Below are positions 31,422 to 37,504 of a stretch of 37,504 bases of DNA, one piece after another. Location: NCBI GenBank assembly GCA_021228405.1, contig JAJQRF010000018.1, forward strand, positions 1 through 37,504, read 5' to 3'. The stretch comes from Pyrinomonadaceae bacterium (GTDB lineage: Bacteria > Acidobacteriota > Blastocatellia > Pyrinomonadales > Pyrinomonadaceae). A program made the position numbers and the translations under genes. Under the pieces are notes generated by a model. The model was not told the DNA's origin, did not search any database, and saw only the letters and a list, made by a program, of their open reading frames with translations. Numbering within the stretch: the first letter of the stretch is position 1; each line of letters starts with the position of its first letter.

Positions 31422-32225
31422 ATGAAATGGTTGGGCGGAGTTTTGTCGGTCGGGGCGTTTGCGGTTTTGTATTATTTTGAAAAACGCAGACCTTTGCGCG
31501 ATGAAGTCGAACCGAAAGAAATTAATACGATCAGAAATCTGGCAATCGCTTCCGTGGCAGGTCTAGCCGTTAATTTTCTTGAAAAGCCCTTTGCCGATAA
31601 ATTAACGAAAATAGTTGAAGAAAAACGTTTCGGACTTTTGAAAATTTTTCGTCTGCCGAAAATCGTTGAAACCGTTTTCGCTGTTTTACTGCTCGATTAC
31701 ACGCTTTACATATGGCACGTTTTGACGCATAAAAGCCCGTTTTTATGGCGTTTTCACCGCGTCCATCACGCTGATCTCGATCTGACTGCATCAACGGCGA
31801 TTCGTTTTCATTTCGGTGAGATTTCGATCTCCGTTTTGTTTCGTGCAGGACAGATTTTGCTCATCGGCGTTTCGCCCGAAGCCTTGAAAATCTGGCAAAA
31901 TCTTTTATTCATCAGCATTTTCTTTCATCATTCAAACATCAGGTTGCCGAAAAATTTTGAGGAAAACCTCGAAAAGATCGTCGTCACGCCGCGTCTTCAC
32001 GGTATTCATCATTCGGAGATTCGATCGCAGATGGATTCAAATTGGTCGAGCGGTTTGAGTATCTGGGATAAAATTCACGGAACATTTCAAAATGACATCG
32101 AAGAAAACACTTTTAGAATCGGTGTTGAAGGTTTTGACAATCTTCAATCGATCTCGCTTCCCAAAATGCTGATCGAGCCTTTTATTTCACAGAATAATCC
32201 GCAAAATAAAAGACTCAGAGGGTGA
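31422..32225 (+). CDS. Sterol desaturase / fatty acid hydroxylase family membrane enzyme
   Basis: 267 aa. TM segments lie near residues 4-19, 38-54, 83-100 and 135-155. The eight-histidine di-iron pattern is largely visible: HVLTH (His99, His103), HRVHH (His112, His115, His116) and HGIHH (His193, His196, His197). Family enzymes hydroxylate or desaturate lipids with O2 and need reducing partners; the substrate here is unknown. A TATAAT lies at 31407-31412, only 9 nt before the ATG, so the message may be leaderless or nearly so. Monocistronic, divergent from atpD, convergent with the SDR gene. Confidence 0.9.
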   Translation: MKWLGGVLSVGAFAVLYYFEKRRPLRDEVEPKEINTIRNLAIASVAGLAVNFLEKPFADKLTKIVEEKRFGLLKIFRLPKIVETVFAVLLLDYTLYIWHVLTHKSPFLWRFHRVHHADLDLTASTAIRFHFGEISISVLFRAGQILLIGVSPEALKIWQNLLFISIFFHHSNIRLPKNFEENLEKIVVTPRLHGIHHSEIRSQMDSNWSSGLSIWDKIHGTFQNDIEENTFRIGVEGFDNLQSISLPKMLIEPFISQNNPQNKRLRG

Positions 32226-32247
32226 AGGACAACTTTTCTAAAAAATC

Positions 32248-33144
32248 TTACGCTGCCCGCGTTTCTCCGCCGAGAAGCGTTAAAATCTCGCCTGAAATAT
32301 AACTCGAATCCGCATCCGAAGCGAAAAACACATACGCCGGAGCGACTTCTTCCGGCTGTCCGGGGCGTTTCATCGGAGTGTCCGCGCCGTGTTTGGCAAC
32401 TTCTTCCGCTTCTTTGTCGGCAACGTTCAAAGGTGTCCAGATCGGTCCGGGCGAAACGCAATTTACGCGAATTTGTTTTTCGACCAACTGTTGGGCGAGC
32501 GATTTCGTAAAAGCGTGAATCGCGCCTTTCGTCGCCGAATAATCGAGCAATTCCTTGTTTCCTTCCAAGCCCGTGATCGAACCCGTATTCACGATCGCGC
32601 CGCCTTTTTTCAGATGTTTGAGTGCGGCTTTTGCCATATAAAAATAACCGAAAATGTTCGTTCTGAAAGTTTTTTCAAACTGTTCATCGTCAATGTCGGT
32701 GATTATTTCCTGATGTTGCTGATACGCGGCATTATTTACCAAAATATCGAGCTTGCCAAATTTTTTGACTGTTTTTTCGACCGCATCGCGGCAAAATTCT
32801 GAATCTTTCACATCGCCCGAAATCAGCAGACATTTTTTGCCTTCGTTTTCGACGTGTTTCGCGGTTTCCTGCGCGTCGATCTCTTCTTCCTTTAAATAAA
32901 CGATCGCGACATCCGCACCTTCTCGCGCATACAGAACGGCAACCGAACGTCCGATTCCCGAATCGCCGCCGGTGATGAGAGCAACTTTATCCTCTAATTT
33001 TCCCGAACCTTTATAATTCAGCGCGAGAAATTTCGGTTTCGGTTCCATTTCCGCTTCGATTCCCGGTTTCGGCTGATGCTGTGCGGGCATCGGTGCTTTG
33101 GGTTGTTTTTCTTGTTGAGTTTTTGCTGTCTGACCTTTTGCCAT
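32248..33144 (-). CDS. SDR family oxidoreductase (YghA/YhdF-like, with charged N-terminal extension)
   Basis: 298 aa. The first ~45 residues are a Lys/Gln/Pro-rich extension. Then comes a classical short-chain dehydrogenase: cofactor motif TGGDSGIG (58-65), NNAA (137-140) and catalytic Ser189, Tyr202, Lys206 in VNTGSI and YSATKGA. PGPIWTPLN is the conserved segment after the active site. The extension plus LNYKGSGKLEDKVALITGGDSGIG is typical of the YghA/YhdF group, often linked to stress; the substrate is unknown. Strong Shine-Dalgarno GGGAGG 5 nt before the ATG. The 13-mer AAACGAACAAGGG overlaps the leader and recurs upstream of the gene at 33448. Confidence 0.92.
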   Translation of the reverse strand: MAKGQTAKTQQEKQPKAPMPAQHQPKPGIEAEMEPKPKFLALNYKGSGKLEDKVALITGGDSGIGRSVAVLYAREGADVAIVYLKEEEIDAQETAKHVENEGKKCLLISGDVKDSEFCRDAVEKTVKKFGKLDILVNNAAYQQHQEIITDIDDEQFEKTFRTNIFGYFYMAKAALKHLKKGGAIVNTGSITGLEGNKELLDYSATKGAIHAFTKSLAQQLVEKQIRVNCVSPGPIWTPLNVADKEAEEVAKHGADTPMKRPGQPEEVAPAYVFFASDADSSYISGEILTLLGGETRAA

Positions 33145-33151
33145 TTTTCCT

Positions 33152-33164
33152 CCCTTGTTCGTTT
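33152..33164 (-). promoter_or_regulatory. 13-mer AAACGAACAAGGG, copy upstream of the SDR gene
   Basis: Minus-strand AAACGAACAAGGG, which runs into the GGGAGG Shine-Dalgarno of the SDR gene. The same 13 bases occur at 33672-33684, and a partial form GAACAAGGG at 33429-33437. Confidence 0.45.
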
Positions 33165-33229
33165 AAAAAGTTAAAGCGGAAAGCGTTAGTTGAAAAGCAA
33201 CCAAGCCTTCCGCTGAAATGTTTGATTAA

Positions 33230-33421
33230 TTATTTTTTGCCGGCTGAATTCTTACGTCCCGAACCGCTTTTCTTTCCGCCGCCGTCTTGTTTGTTGACGG
33301 TCGCCCAGGCGCGTTTTTCGGCTTCTTCCTCGGAAACTCCGCGTTCTTCGTAGCTTTCCTCGATGTGTTCAGCCTGTCGTTTTTGCTTGTCGGTATATTT
33401 GTCTTTATCACCTCTCGGCAT
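33230..33421 (-). CDS. Small charged protein (plasmid-stabilisation-protein-like family)
   Basis: 63 aa, very charged: MPRGDKDKYTDKQKRQAEHIEESYEER begins it (shown in part) and the C-terminus is Gly/Lys/Ser-rich (GGGKKSGSGRKNSAGKK). Motifs KYTDKQKRQAEHI and EAEKRAWATVNKQ match a widespread family of ~60-aa proteins often labelled plasmid stabilisation protein, a name without demonstrated function. The basic tail suggests nucleic-acid contact. An overlapping frame at 33226-33411 on the same strand is a shadow. A Shine-Dalgarno AAGGGGGAAG lies before the ATG. It lies between the SDR gene and another small protein gene. Confidence 0.8.
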   Translation of the reverse strand: MPRGDKDKYTDKQKRQAEHIEESYEERGVSEEEAEKRAWATVNKQDGGGKKSGSGRKNSAGKK

Positions 33422-33447
33422 AACTTCCCCCTTGTTCTGTGCTAAGT

Positions 33448-33651
33448 CTAAAAAATACCTGCGGAGCGTTTCCGCAATGATTTTTTTAGTCTTGCAAAAC
33501 GCGTTCCCTGAAAAATCGTTTGATTTTCAGACACTAGTATTTTTTCAGTTTCGATCTTTTCAAAAATCTGCTCTTCCATTTTCGGATTTTCCCCGATTTT
33601 CGGAGTAAACATCGAAATTTCTTTTTTCAAAATCACAGCCTTGCCGTTCAT
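33448..33651 (-). CDS. Small hypothetical protein
   Basis: 67 aa, not recognised. Hydrophilic, rich in Lys/Glu/Ile (FEKIETEKILVSENQT) with a basic C-terminus (RFARLKKSLRKRS). No TM segment or signal peptide. The main support for coding is a very strong Shine-Dalgarno AGGGAGG six nt before the ATG, the same type as its neighbours, and the shared upstream 13-mer AAACGAACAAGGG. The gap to the next gene is 26 nt, so the two small genes may be co-transcribed. A plus-strand frame in this region has no such signals. Moderate confidence. Confidence 0.5.
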   Translation of the reverse strand: MNGKAVILKKEISMFTPKIGENPKMEEQIFEKIETEKILVSENQTIFQGTRFARLKKSLRKRSAGIF

Positions 33652-33671
33652 AAATCCCTCCCTAAGTAAAA

Positions 33672-33684
33672 CCCTTGTTCGTTT
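33672..33684 (-). promoter_or_regulatory. 13-mer AAACGAACAAGGG, copy upstream of the small hypothetical gene
   Basis: Identical 13-mer on the minus strand, about 20-33 nt upstream of the ATG at 33651; here a separate Shine-Dalgarno follows. This suggests a shared leader or transcription-start element for the three adjacent genes. Confidence 0.45.
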
Positions 33685-33805
33685 GGCAAAAGTATTTTTT
33701 ATTACCTCAACCGTTACTTTTTCGATAAAGTAAGCATCTCATAAACGGCTCAAAAGGAAAAGGATTTTTTTGCATGAAAACCGTTAATTTCCGGTAAATT
33801 TTTCG

Positions 33806-33834
33806 TTGACAGTATGCAAACCATTTAGTAGCCT
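33806..33834 (+). promoter_or_regulatory. Candidate sigma-70-type promoter of phoH-ybeY
   Basis: TTGACA (33806-33811), 17-nt spacer, TAGCCT (33829-33834), about 39 nt before the TTG start of phoH. Ideal -35 and spacing, modest -10. Confidence 0.5.
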
Positions 33835-33872
33835 CGTGTTATACCAATATTCACGAGAAAAGGAATTTTATT

Positions 33873-34868
33873 TTGACTAATTTAAGAAAACTGGAACTTC
33901 CGCCGCAAGGCTTGAAAACACTCTTCGGAGTTCAAGATCAAAACATAAAATATCTCGAATCATTGCTCGACGTTTCGATCGGTGCACGCGGAAACGAGCT
34001 TCTCATCGACGGCGACCCGAAAGACATCGAAACCGTCGAAAACATTCTGCGCGATTTTGCCGAGCTTTTCGATGAAGGAAATCAGTTTACCGACAAGGAA
34101 TTGCGCGACGCTTTCAAGCAAATCGCCGAAGATACGGCTTACAGTTTGAAGGATTATTTCACGCGCGCCCGTTTTAACCCGTCGGGCAAAAAAGCCGTCG
34201 CGCCGAAAACCGCCAATCAGCGCAAATACATCGACGCGATCTCAAAAAACGATCTGACTTTCGGCATCGGTCCGGCGGGAACGGGAAAATCCTTTCTCGC
34301 CGTCGCGATGGCGGTTCAGGCTTTGTTTTCAAAACAGGTCAATCGAATCATTTTGACTCGCCCGGCAGTCGAAGCCGGTGAAAAACTCGGTTTTTTGCCC
34401 GGCGATCTGCAAGACAAGGTCGATCCTTACCTGCGTCCGCTTTACGACGCGCTGTTCGATCTGGTTGATACCGAACGTGTGACCAAGATGCTCGAAAAAC
34501 GAATCATCGAAATCGCGCCTTTGGCATTTATGCGCGGTCGGACGTTGAACGATTCGTTCATCATTCTCGACGAAGCGCAAAACACGACGGGCGAACAGAT
34601 GAAAATGTTTCTGACGCGCATCGGGTTCGGCTCGAAAGTCGTCGTCACGGGCGACATTACGCAGATCGATCTGCCGCGCGGACAAAAGAGCGGACTGCGT
34701 GAAGCGGAAAGGATTTTACAAAATATTTCCGAGATCGAATTCGTCTATTTCGGTAAAAAAGATGTCGTTCGTCATCGCCTCGTGCAGTTGATCGTCGAAG
34801 CATACGAAGAACATTCGGAAGAAAATCAACCGCGAAACGATGATCGAAATAGTCAACAATCAGCGTAA
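33873..34868 (+). CDS. phoH: PhoH family ATPase
   Basis: 331 aa, starting at a TTG codon; no better ATG exists near the N-terminus, and an AAGGA Shine-Dalgarno lies about 9 nt upstream. An N-terminal KH-like region (about 12-65) comes first. The PhoH ATPase domain has Walker [12 protein letters not shown] (133-143), [19 protein letters not shown] (162-180) and Walker [12 protein letters not shown] (229-239), then [10 protein letters not shown]. Related to helicase domains and linked with RNA metabolism; the precise role in bacteria is open. It overlaps ybeY by 29 nt, the conserved phoH-ybeY pairing. Confidence 0.94.
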   Translation: MTNLRKLELPPQGLKTLFGVQDQNIKYLESLLDVSIGARGNELLIDGDPKDIETVENILRDFAELFDEGNQFTDKELRDAFKQIAEDTAYSLKDYFTRARFNPSGKKAVAPKTANQRKYIDAISKNDLTFGIGPAGTGKSFLAVAMAVQALFSKQVNRIILTRPAVEAGEKLGFLPGDLQDKVDPYLRPLYDALFDLVDTERVTKMLEKRIIEIAPLAFMRGRTLNDSFIILDEAQNTTGEQMKMFLTRIGFGSKVVVTGDITQIDLPRGQKSGLREAERILQNISEIEFVYFGKKDVVRHRLVQLIVEAYEEHSEENQPRNDDRNSQQSA

Positions 34869-35271
34869 AATAAAGCTCAATTCTAAAGTTTTTCAGGAAT
34901 TTGCGGAAAAAGCGGTCGGCAGTATCAGCGAAACCGAAAACAAAAATGTCACGATCGCTTTCGTTTCCGACCGAAAAATGCGCGAATTGAATAAAGATTT
35001 TCGCGGAAAGGATAAAACGACCGACGTTTTATCCTTTCCGTTTGAAACGGATGAATTTGATGAAACCGACGATTTTCTCGGCGACATCATTATTTCGCTC
35101 GAACAAGCCGAAAGACAAGCAGTCGAAAATAAGCTGGAGATCGAACTCGAAATCAAACAGTTGATCCTTCACGGAATCCTGCATCTTTGCGGCTACGACC
35201 ACGAAACCGACGACGGAGAAATGAACGCGCGCGAACTTGAATTGCGCGAAATCCTGAGAATCAATCAATAA
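34840..35271 (+). CDS. ybeY: Endoribonuclease YbeY, 16S rRNA maturation
   Basis: 143 aa. The zinc site H-x3-H-x5-H is intact: His111, His115 and His121 in [13 protein letters not shown]. The conserved [28 protein letters not shown] and [10 protein letters not shown] precede it. It acts in 3' processing of 16S rRNA and ribosome quality control. The start overlaps the end of phoH by 29 nt, indicating translational coupling. Its stop codon overlaps the stop of the convergent gene at 35265 by 7 nt. Confidence 0.95.
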   Translation: MIEIVNNQRKIKLNSKVFQEFAEKAVGSISETENKNVTIAFVSDRKMRELNKDFRGKDKTTDVLSFPFETDEFDETDDFLGDIIISLEQAERQAVENKLEIELEIKQLILHGILHLCGYDHETDDGEMNARELELREILRINQ

Positions 35272-35825
35272 TCGAGCGAACTTTGAAAGATCAGGGAAAG
35301 TTTTCTCTTTTCCGCCAAAACTGACTTCGACGTTTTTACGACTTCGTTTTTCTCCAGATTTTTATCGCCGAGCATTGCTTTTATCGCTAATTCATTTTCA
35401 AAATAAATTCGCTTTTCGGGCGTATTTTCCGCTTCAAAATAGAAAACCAACTGCTCTTTTTCATTAAATAAGAACTCGTATTTTTCAATATTTGCCGACC
35501 GTTTGGTTTCGATCCCGATTTTCAGCAAACGATTCGGATACGGATTTTTTTCACGATCCCCGTAGGTGTAATAAAATCTGTAGGTCGTCTGAAAAATACC
35601 GACGGCGGGATATGAGCCGTTATTTTTATTGACGACCATTTCCGTTAAATAAACCGACGAATACTCGCCGTTTTCATTCGCTTCGGCGATTTTTTCGTTC
35701 GTTTCCCGATAGAGCTTTCTGATATGTTCGATGCGCTTATCGGTTTGCGCCGTGAGATCGAAAAAAATTCCGCTCAATAATATTAAGAAAAGTCCGCCGC
35801 TTAATTTCAATTGTAAATTGTTCAT
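35265..35825 (-). CDS. Exported hypothetical protein
   Basis: 186 aa from the ATG at 35825 (MNNLQLKLSGGLFLILLSGIFF), chosen because an AAGGGA Shine-Dalgarno lies about 7 nt before it; the frame extends eight residues further to 35849. Signal peptide or anchor about 1-27. The mature part is a mixed alpha/beta domain with a coiled Glu/Lys-rich start (IEHIRKLYRETNEKIAEANENG), a tyrosine-rich middle (GIFQTTYRFYYTYGDREKNPYPNRL) and FEAENTPEKRIYFENE. No family recognised. Its 3' end overlaps that of ybeY by 7 bp on the opposite strand. Confidence 0.75.
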   Translation of the reverse strand: MNNLQLKLSGGLFLILLSGIFFDLTAQTDKRIEHIRKLYRETNEKIAEANENGEYSSVYLTEMVVNKNNGSYPAVGIFQTTYRFYYTYGDREKNPYPNRLLKIGIETKRSANIEKYEFLFNEKEQLVFYFEAENTPEKRIYFENELAIKAMLGDKNLEKNEVVKTSKSVLAEKRKLSLIFQSSLDY

Positions 35826-35932
35826 AACAAATTCCCTTCCCGATCTCAACGAATTTCCATCTCATTTTTGCACGATTTTTTGTTTTTATTTAACTTGCCG
35901 CAAAACTTTGTGATAATCTTTTTTCAAACCAT

Positions 35933-37438
35933 ATGAGCGAAAAATTTAAACTAGCCGATCCGTGCACGATGATTATTTTCGGTGCGACGGGCGATCTGAC
36001 GAAACGCAAACTTTTTCCCGCGCTTTATAATCTGGCAAAAGCCAAATTTTTACCCGACAATTTCGCGATCGTCGGAGTCGGGCGGCAGGAAATGACGAGC
36101 GAAGATTTTCGCAGTCAGATGAAAGGAAATCTGACCGAATTTATCGGCAAGGATGTCGATAAGGATTTGCTCAAATGGTTTGAGGAAAGAACGCATTACA
36201 CGGGCGGCGATTTTGCGGCGAAAAAGACCTTTACCGAACTCAGAAAACTGCTCAAGGAACTGGATAAGCAATTCGACATTCCCGAAAATTATTTCTTTTA
36301 TCTCGCCACGCCGCCGTCACTTTTCGGACTCGTCACGGAAAAAGCGGCGGAAATCGATCTGACGGACGAAAAAGACGGCTGGCGCAGATTTATTTATGAA
36401 AAGCCGTTCGGACGCGACCTCGAAAGCGCGAAGAGTTTGAACATCGAACTCCAAAAAATCCTGAAGGAATCGCAGATTTACCGCATCGATCATTATCTCG
36501 GCAAGGAAACCGTGCAGAATATTTTGGTTTTCCGCTTCGGAAACTCGATCTTTGAACCGATCTGGAATCGAAATTACATCGACCACGTGCAGATCACGGT
36601 CGCCGAAAAGCTCGGTGTCGAGCTTCGCGGCGGTTATTACGACGCGGCGGGCGCGTTGCGCGATATGATTCCGAATCACATTTTTCAGCTCGTCACGCTG
36701 ACCGCGATGGAACCGCCGATCTCGTTTGAAGCGAACGCCGTCCGCGACGAACAAGCCAAAATCCTGTGTGCGATTCAGCCTTTTTCGCCCGAAGACGTGC
36801 TTCACAAAACCGTGCGCGGACAATACGGCGAGGGACAGATCGAGGATAAAAAGAAGATCGCCTACCGCGCCGAACCGCAGGTAAACCCGATGTCGAACAC
36901 GGAAACCTTCGCCGCGCTCAAACTTTCCATCGACAATTGGCGTTGGGCGGGCGTTCCGTTTTATGTCCGCACGGGAAAACGGATGGCGGCGAAACATTCG
37001 GAAATCGTCATTCAATTCAAAAAAGCCCCGTTTATGCTTTTCCGCGAAACCGCCATCGAAAAACTGACGACCAACCGCATCGCGATTCACATTCAGCCCG
37101 ACGAAGGAATCACGCTTCATTTCGGCGCGAAAATTCCCGGACCGATCGTCAATATGGGTTCGGTTGATATGGATTTCAATTATCTCGATCATTTCGGCGA
37201 ACAGGTTTCGACGGGCTACGAACGGCTTCTTTTCGATTGTATGACGGGCGATGCGACGCTTTTCCAACGCGCCGATATGGTCGAAGCAAGCTGGGCGATC
37301 GTTTCGCCGATTCTCGATGTCTGGCAGGCGATTCCCGCGCGCGATTTTCCGAATTACGAATCAGGCAGTTGGGGTCCGAAGGAATCCGACGCGCTTTTAG
37401 AACAAGACAATCGCAAATGGCAAAATACGGTTGATTAA
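35933..37438 (+). CDS. zwf: Glucose-6-phosphate 1-dehydrogenase
   Basis: 501 aa, normal length. Oxidises glucose-6-phosphate to 6-phosphogluconolactone, giving NADPH, the first step of the oxidative pentose phosphate pathway. The cofactor motif [18 protein letters not shown] lies at 17-34. The active-site RIDHYLGKE is at 184-192 (His187, with the catalytic His later in NHIFQLVTL), and EKPFGRDL is present at about 157. The C-terminal substrate and cofactor regions ([12 protein letters not shown]) are intact. No Shine-Dalgarno stands before the ATG. An extended -10-like TGTGATAAT lies about 20 nt upstream. No pgl, gnd or opcA is within view. Confidence 0.97.
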   Translation: MSEKFKLADPCTMIIFGATGDLTKRKLFPALYNLAKAKFLPDNFAIVGVGRQEMTSEDFRSQMKGNLTEFIGKDVDKDLLKWFEERTHYTGGDFAAKKTFTELRKLLKELDKQFDIPENYFFYLATPPSLFGLVTEKAAEIDLTDEKDGWRRFIYEKPFGRDLESAKSLNIELQKILKESQIYRIDHYLGKETVQNILVFRFGNSIFEPIWNRNYIDHVQITVAEKLGVELRGGYYDAAGALRDMIPNHIFQLVTLTAMEPPISFEANAVRDEQAKILCAIQPFSPEDVLHKTVRGQYGEGQIEDKKKIAYRAEPQVNPMSNTETFAALKLSIDNWRWAGVPFYVRTGKRMAAKHSEIVIQFKKAPFMLFRETAIEKLTTNRIAIHIQPDEGITLHFGAKIPGPIVNMGSVDMDFNYLDHFGEQVSTGYERLLFDCMTGDATLFQRADMVEASWAIVSPILDVWQAIPARDFPNYESGSWGPKESDALLEQDNRKWQNTVD

Positions 37439-37444
37439 TATTCG

Positions 37445-37504
37445 ACATTGCACGGAGCCTCTGAAACATTGCACGGAGCCTCTGAAACATTGCACGGAGC
37501 CTCT
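37445..37504. repeat. 21-bp tandem repeat, cut by the window edge
   Basis: Two full 21-bp units and 18 nt of a third (ACATTGCACGGAGCCTCTGAA), exact copies, starting 7 nt after the zwf stop codon. The array continues outside the window, so its length and any orientation switch are unknown. Same period as the array at 18162-18416 but a different sequence. Confidence 0.85.

Noticed and set aside
33164-33213. Terminator after the small charged gene (GCGGAAAGC ... GCCTTCCGC)
   Set aside because: A partial inverted repeat is visible but with a mismatch and no good T run; not strong enough to list.
33226-33411. 61-aa minus-strand frame overlapping the small charged protein
   Set aside because: The alternative frame 33230-33421 has the Shine-Dalgarno and matches a known small family.
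36317-37267. 316-aa antisense frame opposite zwf
   Set aside because: Arises from codon bias of zwf; composition is Arg/Phe/Asp-rich with no motif and the sense frame is a complete known enzyme.

Overview
The window reads as a chromosomal segment of a free-living, Gram-negative-type heterotroph. The best guess is Acidobacteriota, class Blastocatellia (Pyrinomonadaceae-like). This is an inference from secreted FG-GAP/VCBS proteins with DYDGDGKTDVAVYR-type repeats, secreted beta-helix proteins ending in a carboxypeptidase-regulatory-like domain, an atpD-atpC pair away from other atp genes, a Psd/PssA phosphatidylethanolamine pathway and many DUF families common in that phylum. Nothing here is a phylogenetic marker of species grade. 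Most of the window is housekeeping DNA; no prophage, transposase, CRISPR array or defence island was seen.

Layout. 1-96 is the tail of an FG-GAP-like protein. 195-3995 (-) is a metabolic block accD-folC-gpmA-DUF4197. 4224-6074 (+) is a secreted FG-GAP repeat protein. 6160-9238 (-) holds an inositol-monophosphatase-like enzyme, a secreted esterase, a zinc-ribbon protein and a DUF2270 membrane protein. 9402-14418 (+) is an information/lipid block: tadA, two tRNA-Ser genes, the small SRP RNA, dnaX, a small membrane protein, psd and pssA. 14515-14985 (-) is a haem-binding protein. 15138-18041 (+) holds yraN and a secreted S9 peptidase. A 21-bp repeat array that inverts on itself (18162-18416) separates this from a ChaN-like gene (-). 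19704-20372 (+) is a CsbD/YflT-type stress protein behind an excellent sigma-54 promoter match.

20480-29024 (-) is the most accessory-looking part: four secreted proteins. Two are parallel beta-helix proteins (1503 and 346 aa), one has a P-domain-like fold and one is an unrecognised ectodomain. Three of the four end in related C-terminal beta domains. 29260-31245 (-) is atpD-atpC. 31422-32225 (+) is a fatty-acid-hydroxylase-type membrane enzyme. 32248-33651 (-) carries an SDR oxidoreductase and two small proteins that share an upstream 13-mer. 33873-35271 (+) is phoH-ybeY, 35265-35825 (-) a secreted hypothetical protein, and 35933-37438 (+) zwf. The window ends inside a second 21-bp tandem repeat.

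Together the genes cover lipid synthesis (accD, psd, pssA), glycolysis/pentose phosphate (gpmA, zwf), folate (folC), ATP synthesis (atpDC), translation fidelity and rRNA maturation (tadA, tRNA-Ser, ybeY), replication (dnaX) and secretion (SRP RNA), plus a set of exported proteins. The least explained signals are non-coding. Intergenic repeats of period 7 or 21 recur at several places, usually arranged as inverted pairs. Two related ~75-bp palindromes sit between convergent genes. A ~93-nt leader closed by a perfect 14-bp stem lies before the P-domain gene.
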